A stretch of 64,000 nucleotides of DNA from Berghia stephanieae (GCA_034508935.3 CM067444.1:34717693-34781692); one strand, 5' to 3'; shown: positions 22,058-32,800, counted from the first letter of the stretch. The notes: generated from the letters alone by a model not told the origin. Numbers and translations: made by a program.

Positions 22058-23655
22058 CAACAACAACAACAACAACAACCATTTCCACAACCCAAGAGCC
22101 GGCGGCTTTTTCTCTTTGATCTCGAATCACCATGATCTCCCCTGCGTCCAGCGCCTCGGTCGTTTGTGGGTTGTGGAGATGTTAATGGTTACCCCCCATC
22201 GTCTTCTTATGAGAAGTCGCTGATTACCCCCCAATCCCATTACTTGTTGATCATTAATTTTCTCTCCGTATTCAACCAGTGCTCATTTTATTAACAGGCA
22301 CCTAGTCCAGTATTATCTAATAATATTAGTATTTGACGGTACTCTGCCCCTACCCTAGTGGCGAGGCTCTATTGCATGGTTTGCTGCCAAGTATCGCCTA
22401 TATTTTTATATTTAGAAATAAAACAGCATTTTTTAATTTCAAAAGAATTGAGATAATGCCTTTTGTCAAAGCCCGACCCATGCTGCCTTTTAAATAAAAC
22501 GCTCAATACCCAAAGTCATATTATTTCCCTTTCCCCCCACTTTTTCGTGGCCGCAAATGGCAAGGTATATAATGTAGATATGTCATGCATGTATCTTTTG
22601 CAACATGCACATGGCAAATCAATTAAATCTTCCAACACAAAGACACTCTTATCTATGCGAGGGCAAATTGATTGTTAACGTTAACAATCGCGACTACAAT
22701 TGTTATCTCCCAAAGACCACGAATATTTAGATTGTTTTGTTTTTTTAAGTCGCTTGCAACACATTTAGGTCATATCAGCGCCAGTAAAAAGGGAGAAATT
22801 GGATAGTAAAAGTAAAAAGTTCTAGAATTACAATTAAAAAGTACCCAAGAAAAAGTAAGACAAAGGGGAATAATAGACCACCGCTTTTGAAGGTTAGTCA
22901 TCTTCGGGAGTTCTAAAACGTGTCTTGCTCGCTCACTCGCCTTCCTACCGACTGACAACTAGCACCTTCCCCCACCCGACCACGCTTCACTTTCGACCCA
23001 GCTTCCACTTCCGACAATTCCTGTGATTGCGCAGGCGCATTGTGGCAGGAGTCCGAATTGCCACGGGAAGCAATTCAGACTCGGGTCCGAATTGCCACTT
23101 CGTTAATGCAAACATACTTACTAAACGTAACTACTAATACATATATAAATATGAGTGGTGAGTCATCTTTTGTTTTCTTACTTAAGTATTAGTCTATGCG
23201 GTTAAATTGCTGTTGCAATCATTTGCGATCATGTCTCTCCAGTCCTCTCCAAGCTACAATATAACATTGCATTGTGATTATTTATTGATCAGTGCCTTTA
23301 TTGCTATCGCATTTAAGGGATACCTCAGGGATTCGAATCAAGTATTTTTTCGTATTTCTTTTGTTTGTTAATTAAATACACACAAGATGAGTTTAATGAC
23401 ATAGGATATTTTGGCTATGTGAATGTATGTGAGTGAAGACATACTTTTAGATTCTAGCATGTGCATATTATTTGACAACTAAAACGATAGCAATGGTTGG
23501 TTATCCTGAAATATCATTAAATTATTCAAATTTGTGAGAAAAATCCAAATTATAGTGTCACATAAGATAATTTATCAATCAGAAACTAACCATTCTTTGG
23601 GCAATTTGGCTGGCTTTGAAAGAAATCCTATGGCGGCAGCATTTGTGGAACTCAT
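19320..23655 (-). CDS. Unrecognised Trp/Pro-rich protein, possible axonemal protein
   Basis: Four coding exons on the minus strand, 23591-23655, 21141-21198, 20397-20502 and 19320-19606, have GT-AG borders and phases that close, giving 171 residues with a normal ATG and TAG. I do not recognise the family. The N-terminal third repeats an HPD motif at residues 36, 51 and 63, each with nearby tryptophans (HPDVARAGWTKW, HPDWYAW, HPDWF). The C-terminal part is rich in Pro, Asn, His and aromatic residues (WSYPKPFPQEVPTPKWGLY). There is no signal peptide, membrane segment or known fold. Small Trp/Pro-rich proteins of this look are common among microtubule inner proteins of cilia, but that is inference. 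It is divergent from the plus-strand gene at 24153 and shares a promoter with an X-box. Confidence 0.85.
19667..19945 (+). repeat. SINE B copy, near full length
   Basis: Begins gggggtcacgatagctcagt with tggtagagcacttgcttcac, a textbook tRNA box A and D-arm. The family body follows and ends atggctctgaaggactactt. It is antisense within the last intron of the minus-strand gene, about 60 bp from its last exon. No tRNA acceptor stem. Confidence 0.85.
20611..20974. repeat. Recent 182-bp tandem duplication
   Basis: The segment starting ctagatagtactgaaagcaa occurs at 20611 and again at 20793, nearly identical over about 180 bp (for example aaattgtgcatgg against aaattatgcatgg). It lies in an intron of the minus-strand gene. 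The short open frames in both copies are identical by duplication, not evidence of coding. Confidence 0.9.
21650..21790. repeat. (CA)n and (TA)n compound microsatellite
   Basis: (CA)n at 21650-21722, with interruptions, passes into about 70 bp of (TA)n. A further (CA)n then (CAA)n tract lies at 22019-22078. Confidence 0.95.
21862..23098. mobile_element. Element with inverted ends built from a 34-bp unit
   Basis: The left end has about four tandem copies of a 33-34 bp unit containing ttcggacccgagtctgaatt then gcttcccgtggc. The right end (23048-23098) has the inverted version (gccacgggaagcaattcaga then ctcgggtccgaatt). About 1.2 kb lies between, including a (CA)n tract, an F-repeat fragment and unassigned sequence. 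Target duplication not clear. It fits a foldback or MITE-like element in intron 1 of the minus-strand gene. No transposase seen. Confidence 0.5.
22742..22870 (-). repeat. Repeat F fragment
   Basis: The minus strand reads the F-family end: ctttttactggcgctgatat through cctaaatgtgttgcaagcg. Confidence 0.6.
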
Positions 23656-24152
23656 TTTATCAACAAAAGTTCGGCAGTTTAGTTGTTTATGAATCGAATT
23701 GGAAACACAGTTCCCTAAATGAAAAATAATACGAAAAAATCTTGCGAGAGACTGTCTGACTGCACTATTTATGAATTTCTCACAACTTGGAAGCCAAAAC
23801 TAAGGAACCATCTTGGTTTCACACGAATGTTTACATAGGACTAGGCTGTAAGCGACCCACAACGTTGCTATGGTAGCGCGTTATTAGTTACGTTTACTGT
23901 TCGGTACAAAATTACTAATAACGACAGATCTCACATTTTGAAATTGATTTTGAATAATAAATAATATTTCAAACATTATAAAGGCATAATTTGCCTGTAA
24001 CAATATAAATCCTTATTTGAATTATCAATGTTGTAAATTAATTTTATCGTAAGCGGCAGTACTGTTCGATTCATTGAGGAGAGGTTGATATCATTTGTTA
24101 TCTAGGATTTAATTGTTGATATTGTTGCGTTTTAAAAAAATTGCTTTTGAAA
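23656..24152. promoter_or_regulatory. Bidirectional promoter region
   Basis: The 497 bp between the two start codons separate divergent genes, and both transcripts must start within it or just beyond. It contains the X-box described separately. No TATA box is obvious at either side. Transcription starts are not placed. Confidence 0.7.
23864..23877. promoter_or_regulatory. RFX-type X-box
   Basis: GTTGCTATGGTAGC matches the palindromic X-box consensus GTTGCCATGGCAAC at 11 of 14 positions, with both half-sites recognisable. It lies 209 bp from the minus ATG and 276 bp from the plus ATG, the usual range for RFX-controlled ciliary genes. Confidence 0.65.
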
Positions 24153-25535
24153 ATGGCTGATACACTCTTTTTAAAAAGATCTCAAACTATGTATCCATAC
24201 CATATAAACATGCCACCTACAGTACCACGGTATCCTGCATCGCAAGACATGTTCAGGTATTTTCCTTACTGAGACTGAGTCTTTCTCATAATGCTTTCCC
24301 CCCCCTTTCCCCTTAGTCATAGATCCTACAGTTGCAGTATTGCATCTGAATATTATATCATACGTTTATCAACATAAAATGTAGAGGAATAGAAGGATGA
24401 ATCTCGTACTGAAAGTATCGAATGGCTTCGTAATTTACATTCATTTATTTTAGCAACCGTGGCTGTAGGAAAAAAATACGTAGAGATCATTCTGTAAACG
24501 AGAAAGTGCCACATGTAAAGGTCCCTGTGAAAATATTGGCAAATCTGACATTCTGTGAGTTTTTAGAGACTACCCTTGTCAATTCAGGTAAAGGCAATGG
24601 TAAAAATACTGATTATCACGACAATAGAATCTATTCTTTGTGCCGAAAACCAAAAATGATAGAAGAGTAGACTATACAATCGTTGCCTAAAATTAATACC
24701 AGGCAAGTTTGTCTCCTTGTCGAGGAGTGAATATATATATAGTGCTTTTCAAAAATGCTTAATTAGTCATGCTAGGCCTTTGTTGTTAAGCATTGTTGTC
24801 ACCCTATAACTTATTTGCCACGATCTCATTTATCTAGATATCATATAGCAATAGTTATTTAATAATAATAATAATAAATGGCATTTATATAGCGCTTTAC
24901 CCCGTTGTCACAGGCTCTAAGCGCTTTACAGTGATATAAAACAAAACATATTACAGTGAGACAAATGTGAAGGAAACGTGATACGAATTCAATTTAACAA
25001 CAACAAAATATGAAAATAATATTGCAACATTATGACGTAAAAAGATAAAACTTTAAGCGAGATTTGAACGTTGTCAACGAATCCGAGCATCTCACGTGTG
25101 ATGGGAGAGAGTTCCAAAAATGGGGGGCCGAAAATTGAAAAGGCTGTTCACCTATTTTACGCAATGGCTTAGGTTTGACAAGGATTGATTGGTCATAGCT
25201 TGACCTCAAGTTTCTATTGGGGACATATATGTTTAGAAGGTCTTTAATATAGGAGGGACTGTTCGTGCTCAGGGATTTGTAGACAACAGTACAAATCTTA
25301 TAGGCAACTCTTTTTTTCCACAGGAAGCCAATGTAACTCTTTGTTTGCTCTTAATAATTGTGAATCATTCAAATTTCGAAGTTCTTTTTATCGTTATGAG
25401 TGATGTTGTGTGTCTGTTGGGGAGGGGGGTATGTGTATGAATGTGCGTTTTTCTAGTATATATGTTTATATATTATATTATGTTTAATGGTAATTATATT
25501 GATGTCACATTATTATTATTATCAACATCATCATT

Positions 25536-25596
<61 letters not shown>

Positions 25597-25668
25597 CCAC
25601 AATCATCTTTAATATAATTAACATTATTATCATCTTCGTCGTCGTCATCATCATCAGCATCATCATCA

Positions 25669-25736
<68 letters not shown>

Positions 25737-28700
25737 GACATCATTATTACTAATTTATTTCAGACGAGAAGAGCCAGACAAATATACACAGCGTAAAGGT
25801 AGAGCTGGCTATCAGGTATGGATGTGAAATATTGTTTTCCATAAATAACTCTATAAATGGTACCTGATCCATCGATGTAATTGTCATATCGGTTATATAA
25901 CCTTTGTCACTCAGTTGCATAATGTAATACATAATGTATTCCCTTTCAGTCCAATTTGTTGATCTCATTATCAAAATGATAAATGTTCCTTTCTGATTCA
26001 GATGTAAATGGTGAATATAGTATTACTAAACTAAGCCTTTTTTTTTCTTTCTAGATTGTAAAAAAGCATGATTAACCCTCTCCTTACCAGCCATTTTCCC
26101 CAAAACTTCACATCCAAACTAATACAAAAATATATTTTTTTATCACTCTGACATAATCGCAGTCAAATTCTTGCAATACACAATTTCTTAAGCAAAACAT
26201 ACTTTTCATTTCAACACATTGGTCATTTTCTTTAAATTGTATGATGTACAAAAGAAATTTGAATAAGAATAAGGTTAGTTGTATCGTAAAGAATGTGACG
26301 ATTTTCCTTCAGTTGGTAAGGGGAGGGTTAAAAAATTATAAGCAAGCCTCTCTAAGCAAACTTATACTTGGTGGATTTGGATTTCAAAACATTGTCAAGC
26401 AAAAATATCTATTATCAAAAAGCTTATTTCCCAAATAATCTAAGACATAGCCTTTTGAGATTTACTTTACTGACATATTAGCATTTGGTTCAAACCAAAA
26501 TAATTCCGTTTCGAAACAATGATTCAAATAATTATGAGCTCATTCACCTTAAAATAATGATTAGCAGTTGGTCATAGCAATATCATCAGATCTACAGTGT
26601 TGCTTAGTATAAAATCAGGATTTTAATATATTCGCCACCGTTTTGTCGATAATGGGAAACCCAAAACGTCCTCATCATATCTCCTTGTAAATTAAAATTG
26701 AGGCTATACTAACCCCAGATATACTATCAGCATCTCTTATTGCCTGCTGAATATCAAGCATGGGCTGTATTAAATTCACATTAACTCTAATTTCTATACC
26801 ACCAATTTCACCAAGGTTCCAACCACGGTGATGTAATAAAACTAATGTATACTATTATCAAGTTTTCACTAATCAACACAATTATAGATTCAGATTATCT
26901 TATTACCTGGCACAAAGCTAATTACTGAAGATTTCTGTTTACTTTTGTTGTACACTGTCTCTTATTAACAATTATGTTTTTTTATGCATCATTAGAACTG
27001 GACAGATAAATGGTATGACTGGGGCCACCCTGTGCGTCGCCAAGAAGAGCTACCATTGATGGCAGATCGTCATGAGCCACTGTCCAGACCCTGGCAATAT
27101 GGAGTTCACATGGGGGTCACAGGCGAACCCAAATGGACAAAGGAAGGCAAAGACTGGCCGATCAACAATAGGAAATATCTACGGTATGTGGATAAAGTGA
27201 ATACTGAATTGCCAGAAGTTGTGGACTGTTAAAAGTAATAAACAGAAAATGAATTAAAAGCTTTAAACTCCCCCCCCCACCCATAAATAAATTGAACGTT
27301 TTGGGTTCAAAACCCTTCCTCAGCCAACCTCAAAAACAATTAACTTTACTTAGAATTCCAGAAGAAAGTTTTCAGCATTAAGGATAATCACTTTCTGCCA
27401 TTGTTCAACCCATCTGGACATCTGAGAAACCCTTTTTCGTCTCTCTGGAATTTATATGAAGCATTTCTGTTTCAATTGCTTTTGTACATGGCCGAGGAAG
27501 GGTTTTGAGCCCAAAGTGTTCAGTGTTAAATGTAAAAATTTTTTTGGGAGGCTTCATATTCTTTTTTATAAAATACTTTTTAGGGTATTGTAGATACATC
27601 TTGTTTTTCCTTTATTAAAGCTAAAAATTACACATCCGTGAAGTTGTGAGCTTTTAATTTCGCAACCCATTAGATATGCTCCAAAAAAAAAAATTGAGAT
27701 TTTACATAGCCAATATCCACTAATCATGCTCGAAGTGCTTTACAAGGGATCCGGCCAACAGAAACATTTAACATGAAGGATGGGACATGACGCCTGTTGG
27801 CGATATTACAATTTTTTTGGACATAGACGCTGTTAAGGCCAGGTACTCGTTTTACACCCGAGTACGGTGAGAGAATGTGAGTAAAGAGCCTTCTCCAAGG
27901 ACTCAACTATGCACAGAGCGAGTGTCATACCACTAGACTACATAGCCGCACAAAGCACCAGACCTGGGGTCCTGAAGCCGACACCAAATACTGAACATGC
28001 AATTAGAATTTATTTTTATATGATATGGAACGATATAAATGCCATGAGTTATTATCATTAACATGTTTGGTCAAGATATACAACCAGTAATATTAATATA
28101 GACATTAATATAGTAATTTTCTCCCGACAAATCAATTCTTTTACAGGCCAGGTTCCCATTTTACATAATGATAATAATAACAACATATTTTTATAGTGCT
28201 CTTTGCCGAGGCCTCAGAGCGCCTCACATCATACACTGTCAATATCCTGATAGAAGTGATTACATATTTAACATTCATTATTTGTATCTCAAAAGATATT
28301 TTTGAAATTGGAAAGTTTTGAGATTTATCTTGAAGCTGTTTTCTGAGGTCATTCATCTGAAAGGTTCAGGGAGAGAATTCCAAGGTCAGCCCTTTTAGAT
28401 AAACAGGTGCAGATGGATTTTTGATATATGTGGCTATGTGGTATAGTGGTATGACACTCGCTTTTGGATCGGAAGGTTCTGGGTTCGAGTCTCACTCCAA
28501 GCAGTACATAGTTGAGTCCTTGGAAAAGGCTCTTACACTCTTACTCACATTCTTTCACCATACTCAGGTGTAAAATGGGTAATTGTGCCGAGAACAGCAT
28601 TGTCTGTTGGAAAAATTGTAATACGGCTTGCCTAACAGGCATTATCTGTTGTCTTACATGTAAAGTGTTGCTGTTGGTTAGGGACCCTTGTAAAGTACTT

Positions 28701-29087
28701 TGAGCATATATAGTGGAAATTGCGCTATATAAATGGTTAAGATCAAGAGTTTACATCAAGTATCCACCAATCCTATTGTCATGGATATACCCAAAACTTT
28801 AAAATCATTCCGTCAGCAATCTGTTCATTTTTGTCTTGCAATAGAATTTATTTATTTGTTTATTCATACAACAGATCAGGAATTCCCAACACTGAAAACC
28901 ATCGGCTAGAGGGATGAGGGAAATGAGCTTCAGGGACGACAAACTGTATCCGTTCTCAAACAACATGACGTCCACGTATCGTCGACCCGTGTACTCCGTA
29001 TTTGGACCAATGCAGAGAGAGCCTGTGTTTGGTTTGACCAGAAATCGCAGTCGCCATGGACACATGCCGTTTGAGGATTATTATTAA
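24153..29087 (+). CDS. Unrecognised Trp/Pro-rich protein, two possible 3' ends
   Basis: Exons 24153-24256 and 25764-25815, then a third exon from 26996, have intact GT-AG introns and phases. If exon 3 is read through, it ends at TAA 27230-27232 (130 residues), with AATAAA at 27237-27242. A strong donor inside it (CTACG|gtatgt after 27183) joins in phase to an acceptor at 28909, and exon 28910-29087 then gives 173 residues ending FEDYY. That last exon has convincing coding character (FRDDKLYPFSNN, YRRPVYSVFGPM). A better pyrimidine-rich acceptor lies upstream at 28874 but its frame stops after 14 codons, so a one-base indel or assembly error is possible. No known domain. Residues 52-63 (QNWTDKWYDWGH) are Trp-rich. 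It is divergent with the gene at 23655. Family unknown; axonemal role inferred only. Confidence 0.8.
24866..25345 (-). mobile_element. CR1/L2-like LINE 3' end
   Basis: Minus strand: the frame reads FWNSLPSHVRCSDSLTTFKS, the hallmark end of CR1/L2-type reverse transcriptase proteins. A 3' region follows ending gtaaagcgctatataaatgc, then an (ATT)n tail at 24866-24885. It is 5'-truncated, as is usual for LINEs, and sits in intron 1 of the plus-strand gene. Confidence 0.7.
25505..25740. repeat. (ATC)n and (ATT)n microsatellite beside a splice acceptor
   Basis: About 235 bp of trinucleotide repeats end about 25 bp before the acceptor of exon 2 (25763). Frames of Ile or Met runs here are artefacts. 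Confidence 0.95.
26640..26700 (+). repeat. Fold-back family D remnant
   Basis: Has ttgtcgataatgggaaaccc then aaaacgtcctcatcat, a degenerate family D core. Confidence 0.4.
27280..27600. repeat. Fold-back family E copy
   Basis: Left arm gaacgttttgggttcaaaac then ccttcctcagcc; right arm ggccgaggaagggttttgag then cccaaagtgttc. About 150 bp lies between the arms. It lies between the two alternative ends of the plus-strand gene. Confidence 0.65.
27709..27955 (-). repeat. SINE A copy
   Basis: Minus-strand tail, body (ccaggtactcgttttacacc, gtgagtaaagagccttctcc) and box A region (gtgtcataccactagactac). The box B stretch is deleted. Confidence 0.75.
28150..28400 (-). mobile_element. LINE 3' end, CR1/L2-like
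   Basis: On the minus strand, a remnant of the C-terminal coding part is followed by ggcgctctgaggcctcggca, a cactataaaaata end and a TTATTATTATCATT tail. Same architecture as 24866-25345 but more decayed. Confidence 0.55.
28433..28741 (+). repeat. SINE A copy, near full length
   Basis: Box A region gtatagtggtatgacactcg, box B gggttcgagtctc, full body, and tail gtggaaattgcgctatataa. It ends about 170 bp before the last exon of the plus-strand gene. Confidence 0.85.
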
Positions 29088-29915
29088 CTCTAGGGATTAT
29101 GTTGACCGTGTTCAGATTTTAAAGACATTGTACAAGGTGTTGCTTGGAGCTGTTTTATAGAAGTATGATTTTACAATGTGTGCGACATTACAATATTGAA
29201 AAATTGAATTTGAGTTATTTTTGCGAATTTTCAATCATCCAATGCTGAAAATTATAAATAATTTTACTTTGCACCTGATCATAAAGGCTTTGGTTTCACA
29301 ATTGGGATATTATCAAATTACACGTTTTTCATTTATTGCTTTTTGAGCATTATGCATATCTTAATCGGTTTTACTGCCCTTAAACTAAAAGTTATACGAA
29401 AGATGTTTAATATATGGTTTATGATTTTTAAAAATATTCGGTGCTTATACATCTTCCTTTTTTTTTCTATTTTAAACATGCTTTGATATTGAAACCTTTT
29501 ATATGATTTTAACAGAAATTACATTTAACCAAGAGAGATGAAGGAATAACAAACTGTATTGAATTAAATCAAAGCTACATAGGATCAATTTCTCTTACAT
29601 AATATTTGAAATTAAAGGTAAACAGAAATATTGAGATTAGAAAGGATACACTTATCAATTGTATCTGTAAATATACCGTGATTAAAAGATTATTTTACTG
29701 TGGGATCATTTCATTCTTAAAGTCTGAATTACTGAATCATTCACTTGCAGCAGAAATTCTATGAATTCTCTACATCTCGCCTTGTTGTCATGTTATGTTT
29801 TATATGCAAATCAACTATTGTGTGAAATTATCCATAATAATAAAATTAATTATATCAAAGCTATATATAGCTTAATTTCTAATACAATTCTACTAATTGT
29901 CGTTATGCAATAATT
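29088..29915. other. AT-rich, no gene seen
   Basis: Follows the 173-residue reading's stop codon. No exon or known repeat was recognised. Confidence 0.5.
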
Positions 29916-29919
29916 ACAA

Positions 29920-30325
29920 TAATTGTCGTTAAGTTATCAGGCCCAAATGACATTACAAGTAATTGTCTGTTAGTTATCAGGCCCAAATGACATTACAAGT
30001 AATTGTCTGTTAGTTATCAGCCCAAATGACATTACAAGTAATTGTCTGTTACAATTATCAGGCCCAAATGACATTACCAAGTAATTGTCTGTTACAATTA
30101 TCAGGCCCAAATGACATTATAAGTAATTGTCTGTTACAGTTATCAGGCCCAAATGACATTACAAGTAATTGTCTGTTACAATTATCAGACCCCAAATGAC
30201 ATTACAAGTTATTGTCTGTTACAGTTATCAGACCCCAAATGACATTACAAGTAATTGTCTGTTACAGATATCAGCCCCAAATGACATTACAAGTAATTGT
30301 CTGTTACAATTATCAGGCCCGAAGT
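29920..30325 (+). repeat. Minisatellite, unit 41-44 bp, about 9-10 copies
   Basis: Unit with atcaggcccaaatgacatta then caagtaattgtctgttac. Copies differ by single changes and a 2-5 bp length variation around the ttagttatc/ttacaattatc junction. Confidence 0.95.
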
Positions 30326-30399
30326 GCTGGAACTTGTCCCAAATTCAGTAGGGTGAAATTTAGAGACAGTGCGTGAATATTAAGAATGAAACAGATGTA

Positions 30400-30540
30400 T
30401 GAAACATTGCCAGACAAAAACCATCCCAAAAAATCCCTAGGGGAGCAGGCTGATTTTTGTGGAGTAGTTGTTTTTTCTTGCTTTGTCTACTACTGCTTCA
30501 TTCACACTTTTTCAGATCTTTATCTTACACCAGTGTTTTC
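30400..30540. repeat. Fold-back family C copy, short
   Basis: aaccatcccaaaaaatccct and ggctgatttttgtggagtag, then ctttttcagatctttatctt as in the 11440 copy. Confidence 0.55.
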
Positions 30541-31440
30541 TTCCTAATTGATCACTTTGATATTTTCAAAACTGAAAGAGTTTGCAAATTATAATTAATA
30601 ATTTGTGACTTATAGGATGTTATTTTTGATTATTGCAAAGTACTTTTCATCATATCTGATATTAGAAATATTAGACTTTGTGGCCCAGATAATGCTGGGT
30701 TGACAGGGAGGTCGGAAAAGTATTTCCAATACAATGCAGGATTTGATTGAAACAGAGTGCTGAATTAAGACATGATTTTACAATCACAAAATAATCTGGG
30801 CAAAACTAGAATCAAGTGTATACTTCAATTTTTAAGCCTCCTCCCCGCTCTCTCCTTGTCCGGCGATCAAAAAAAAAAAAAATATCCCCCAAAATTAGCC
30901 ACCTTACTTCATATCAAACAAAATAATCTGATTTTTACAGATATGTAATAAACATGTAGTAGACTACTGAAATACTTCAGGATGTGTAAAGTGGCATTAA
31001 CAATTTTATTTTAGTATACAATTTGATAACCAGATCAAATTATTAACAAATTTATAACAAATCCATCATTCACAGTCACTAAGCATTTAGTTATGCGAGT
31101 TTTGTGAAAGAAAATTGGACATATATGTCCATATGAGGTGTGAACATTTTTCAGTCATTCCCCCCCCCCCCCCCCCCTTTTAATTGCAATTTACTTGATT
31201 TAATTAAATCACCATGGTCCATGTTGGGACATAAGGTACTCAGTCCTGGATAAATAGAACTTGTTCAAAGAAAAAACAGAAGAAAACCAAAGAGCTATCT
31301 ATCCAAGTGTATGGTCAAAGACTAGTCAAAAGTAACTTCCGGTGAAAAAAGTCAATAATCCTCAAATTGTCTTCCTATCATCTGAGCTGTAGTTGAATAG
31401 CTGGTCCAAGTATAATGTGGCAGAAAGCATTTCGCAAATG

Positions 31441-31505
31441 ATTTTGCTCAATTCAAAGGGCAGCAAGCAATTGTTACTGTGCTTTTCATACAACACAATC
31501 CATGA
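31441..31505 (+). repeat. SINE B fragment
   Basis: caaagggcagcaagcaattg then ttactgtgcttttcat matches the SINE B middle. Confidence 0.45.
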
Positions 31506-31579
31506 AAAAAAAAAAAATCCCGTTCTGTATGCTGTAGAATGTTTTACAAATTGTATGGTAAAAAATGTTGGTTTGTTTT

Positions 31580-32110
31580 GTTTTTAAGTGTTTTACGGCG
31601 CTTGCAACACATTTAGGTTATATCAGCGCCAGGAAAAAGGAAGAAAATGGGATAGTAAAAAGTTCTAGAATTACAATTAAAGCACCCAAGAAAAAGTAAG
31701 ACAAAGGGGAACTGAGAACAAATAGGGATCAGATGTAGATTCCAAGAGCATACCACCAATGTACTTAGTTTGAAATCACCTACAAGTCTCATCCAGACAC
31801 AAGCACAAATCCCAACAAAGAGGAACACACTCAAATGCTTACATTATACATTCAAAATAAAAATAATAATACATAACAGAGAGATGATTTACAAGGAAAA
31901 AAATATCATCTCCCAAAACAATAACTATGCATTTGACTGTTTCCCTCCCAGCTAGGACCCCGGCCAGAGCCAGGACAAAACCAAGTAATCTCATTCCGAG
32001 ACAAAGACAGAAAGCATGTTGGAAAACAGATATAAGTGGATAGAAGACACAGTATGTACCTCCCTGCCCGCTATGGGAGGTCAGGATCCCCACCCAGAAA
32101 AATGTTGGCT
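31580..32110 (-). repeat. Repeat F copy
   Basis: Minus-strand copy carrying the gcgccgtaaaacac end, the aaatcatctctctgttatgt block and the cctgacctcccat...tgtcttctatcc start, in the same order as at 16940-17600. Confidence 0.7.
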
Positions 32111-32239
32111 CATTAGATCTGTTCATATTTATGTATTAAATGATGCTCCAACTCTTTTACGTGATGGGACAGGAAAAAGATTATAGAAAGACAATTTTTC
32201 ATTCCCATTTACAAACAAAAACTTGAGCTTTTTTTTATA

Positions 32240-32800
32240 ATGCAATATCCACTAGATGTACTCAAAGCACTTTACAAAAGGGTCCAAAGCCAGCAAAAAC
32301 TTAACATGAAGGACAAGACATGGTGGGGGTCCCGATAGCTCAGTTGATAGTGTAATCGCTTCACAAACAAAGATTTTTTTTTTCTGACCTCACCAGTCCT
32401 CCCAGCAGTGATTGGGTAGCTGAGTCTGTTTGAGTTGGTGGAAAGTACTTTGTAATAGACAAAGCAAGCAATTGCTACTGTCCGTTTCACTCTCTAAAAA
32501 CCGAGATAAACTCAGTCTACATGCGCATACTGGCTCCAAAGGACTACTTTTTTTTTTTACAAGACACGAGGTGCTATTACAATTTTTTTCCAACAGAGAC
32601 AACACTGTTACCAGTCAGGTACTCATTTTACACCCAAGTTCAGTGAGGGAATGTGAGTAAAGAGCCTTTTCCAATGACTCAATTTTGTGATCCACTAGAT
32701 GTACTCAAGGCACATTACAAAAGGGTCCGAAGCCAGCAAAAAAGAGTGGGACTCGAACGAGGGGTTTCGAAGATGAGTGTCATACTCCTAAACCATAAAT
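32240..32800 (-). repeat. SINE A copy split by a SINE B
   Basis: Minus-strand SINE A blocks lie on both sides of an inserted SINE B at 32331-32561. After the insertion the SINE A body resumes (aggtactcattttacaccca, gtgagtaaagagccttttcc). Part of the tail is duplicated near 32690-32740. Confidence 0.75.
32331..32561 (+). repeat. SINE B nested in SINE A
   Basis: Starts gggggtcccgatagctcagt and ends in a T run. It is flanked by ACAAGACA on both sides (before 32331 and after the T run), which is its target duplication. Confidence 0.8.

Noticed and set aside
22670-22690. Perfect 20-bp palindrome gattgttaacgttaacaatc as an operator or origin
   Set aside because: An isolated short AT-rich palindrome inside a repeat element; no partner motif or context.
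29920-30325. CRISPR-like array
   Set aside because: Units are contiguous with no unique spacers, and this is animal nuclear DNA. A minisatellite.
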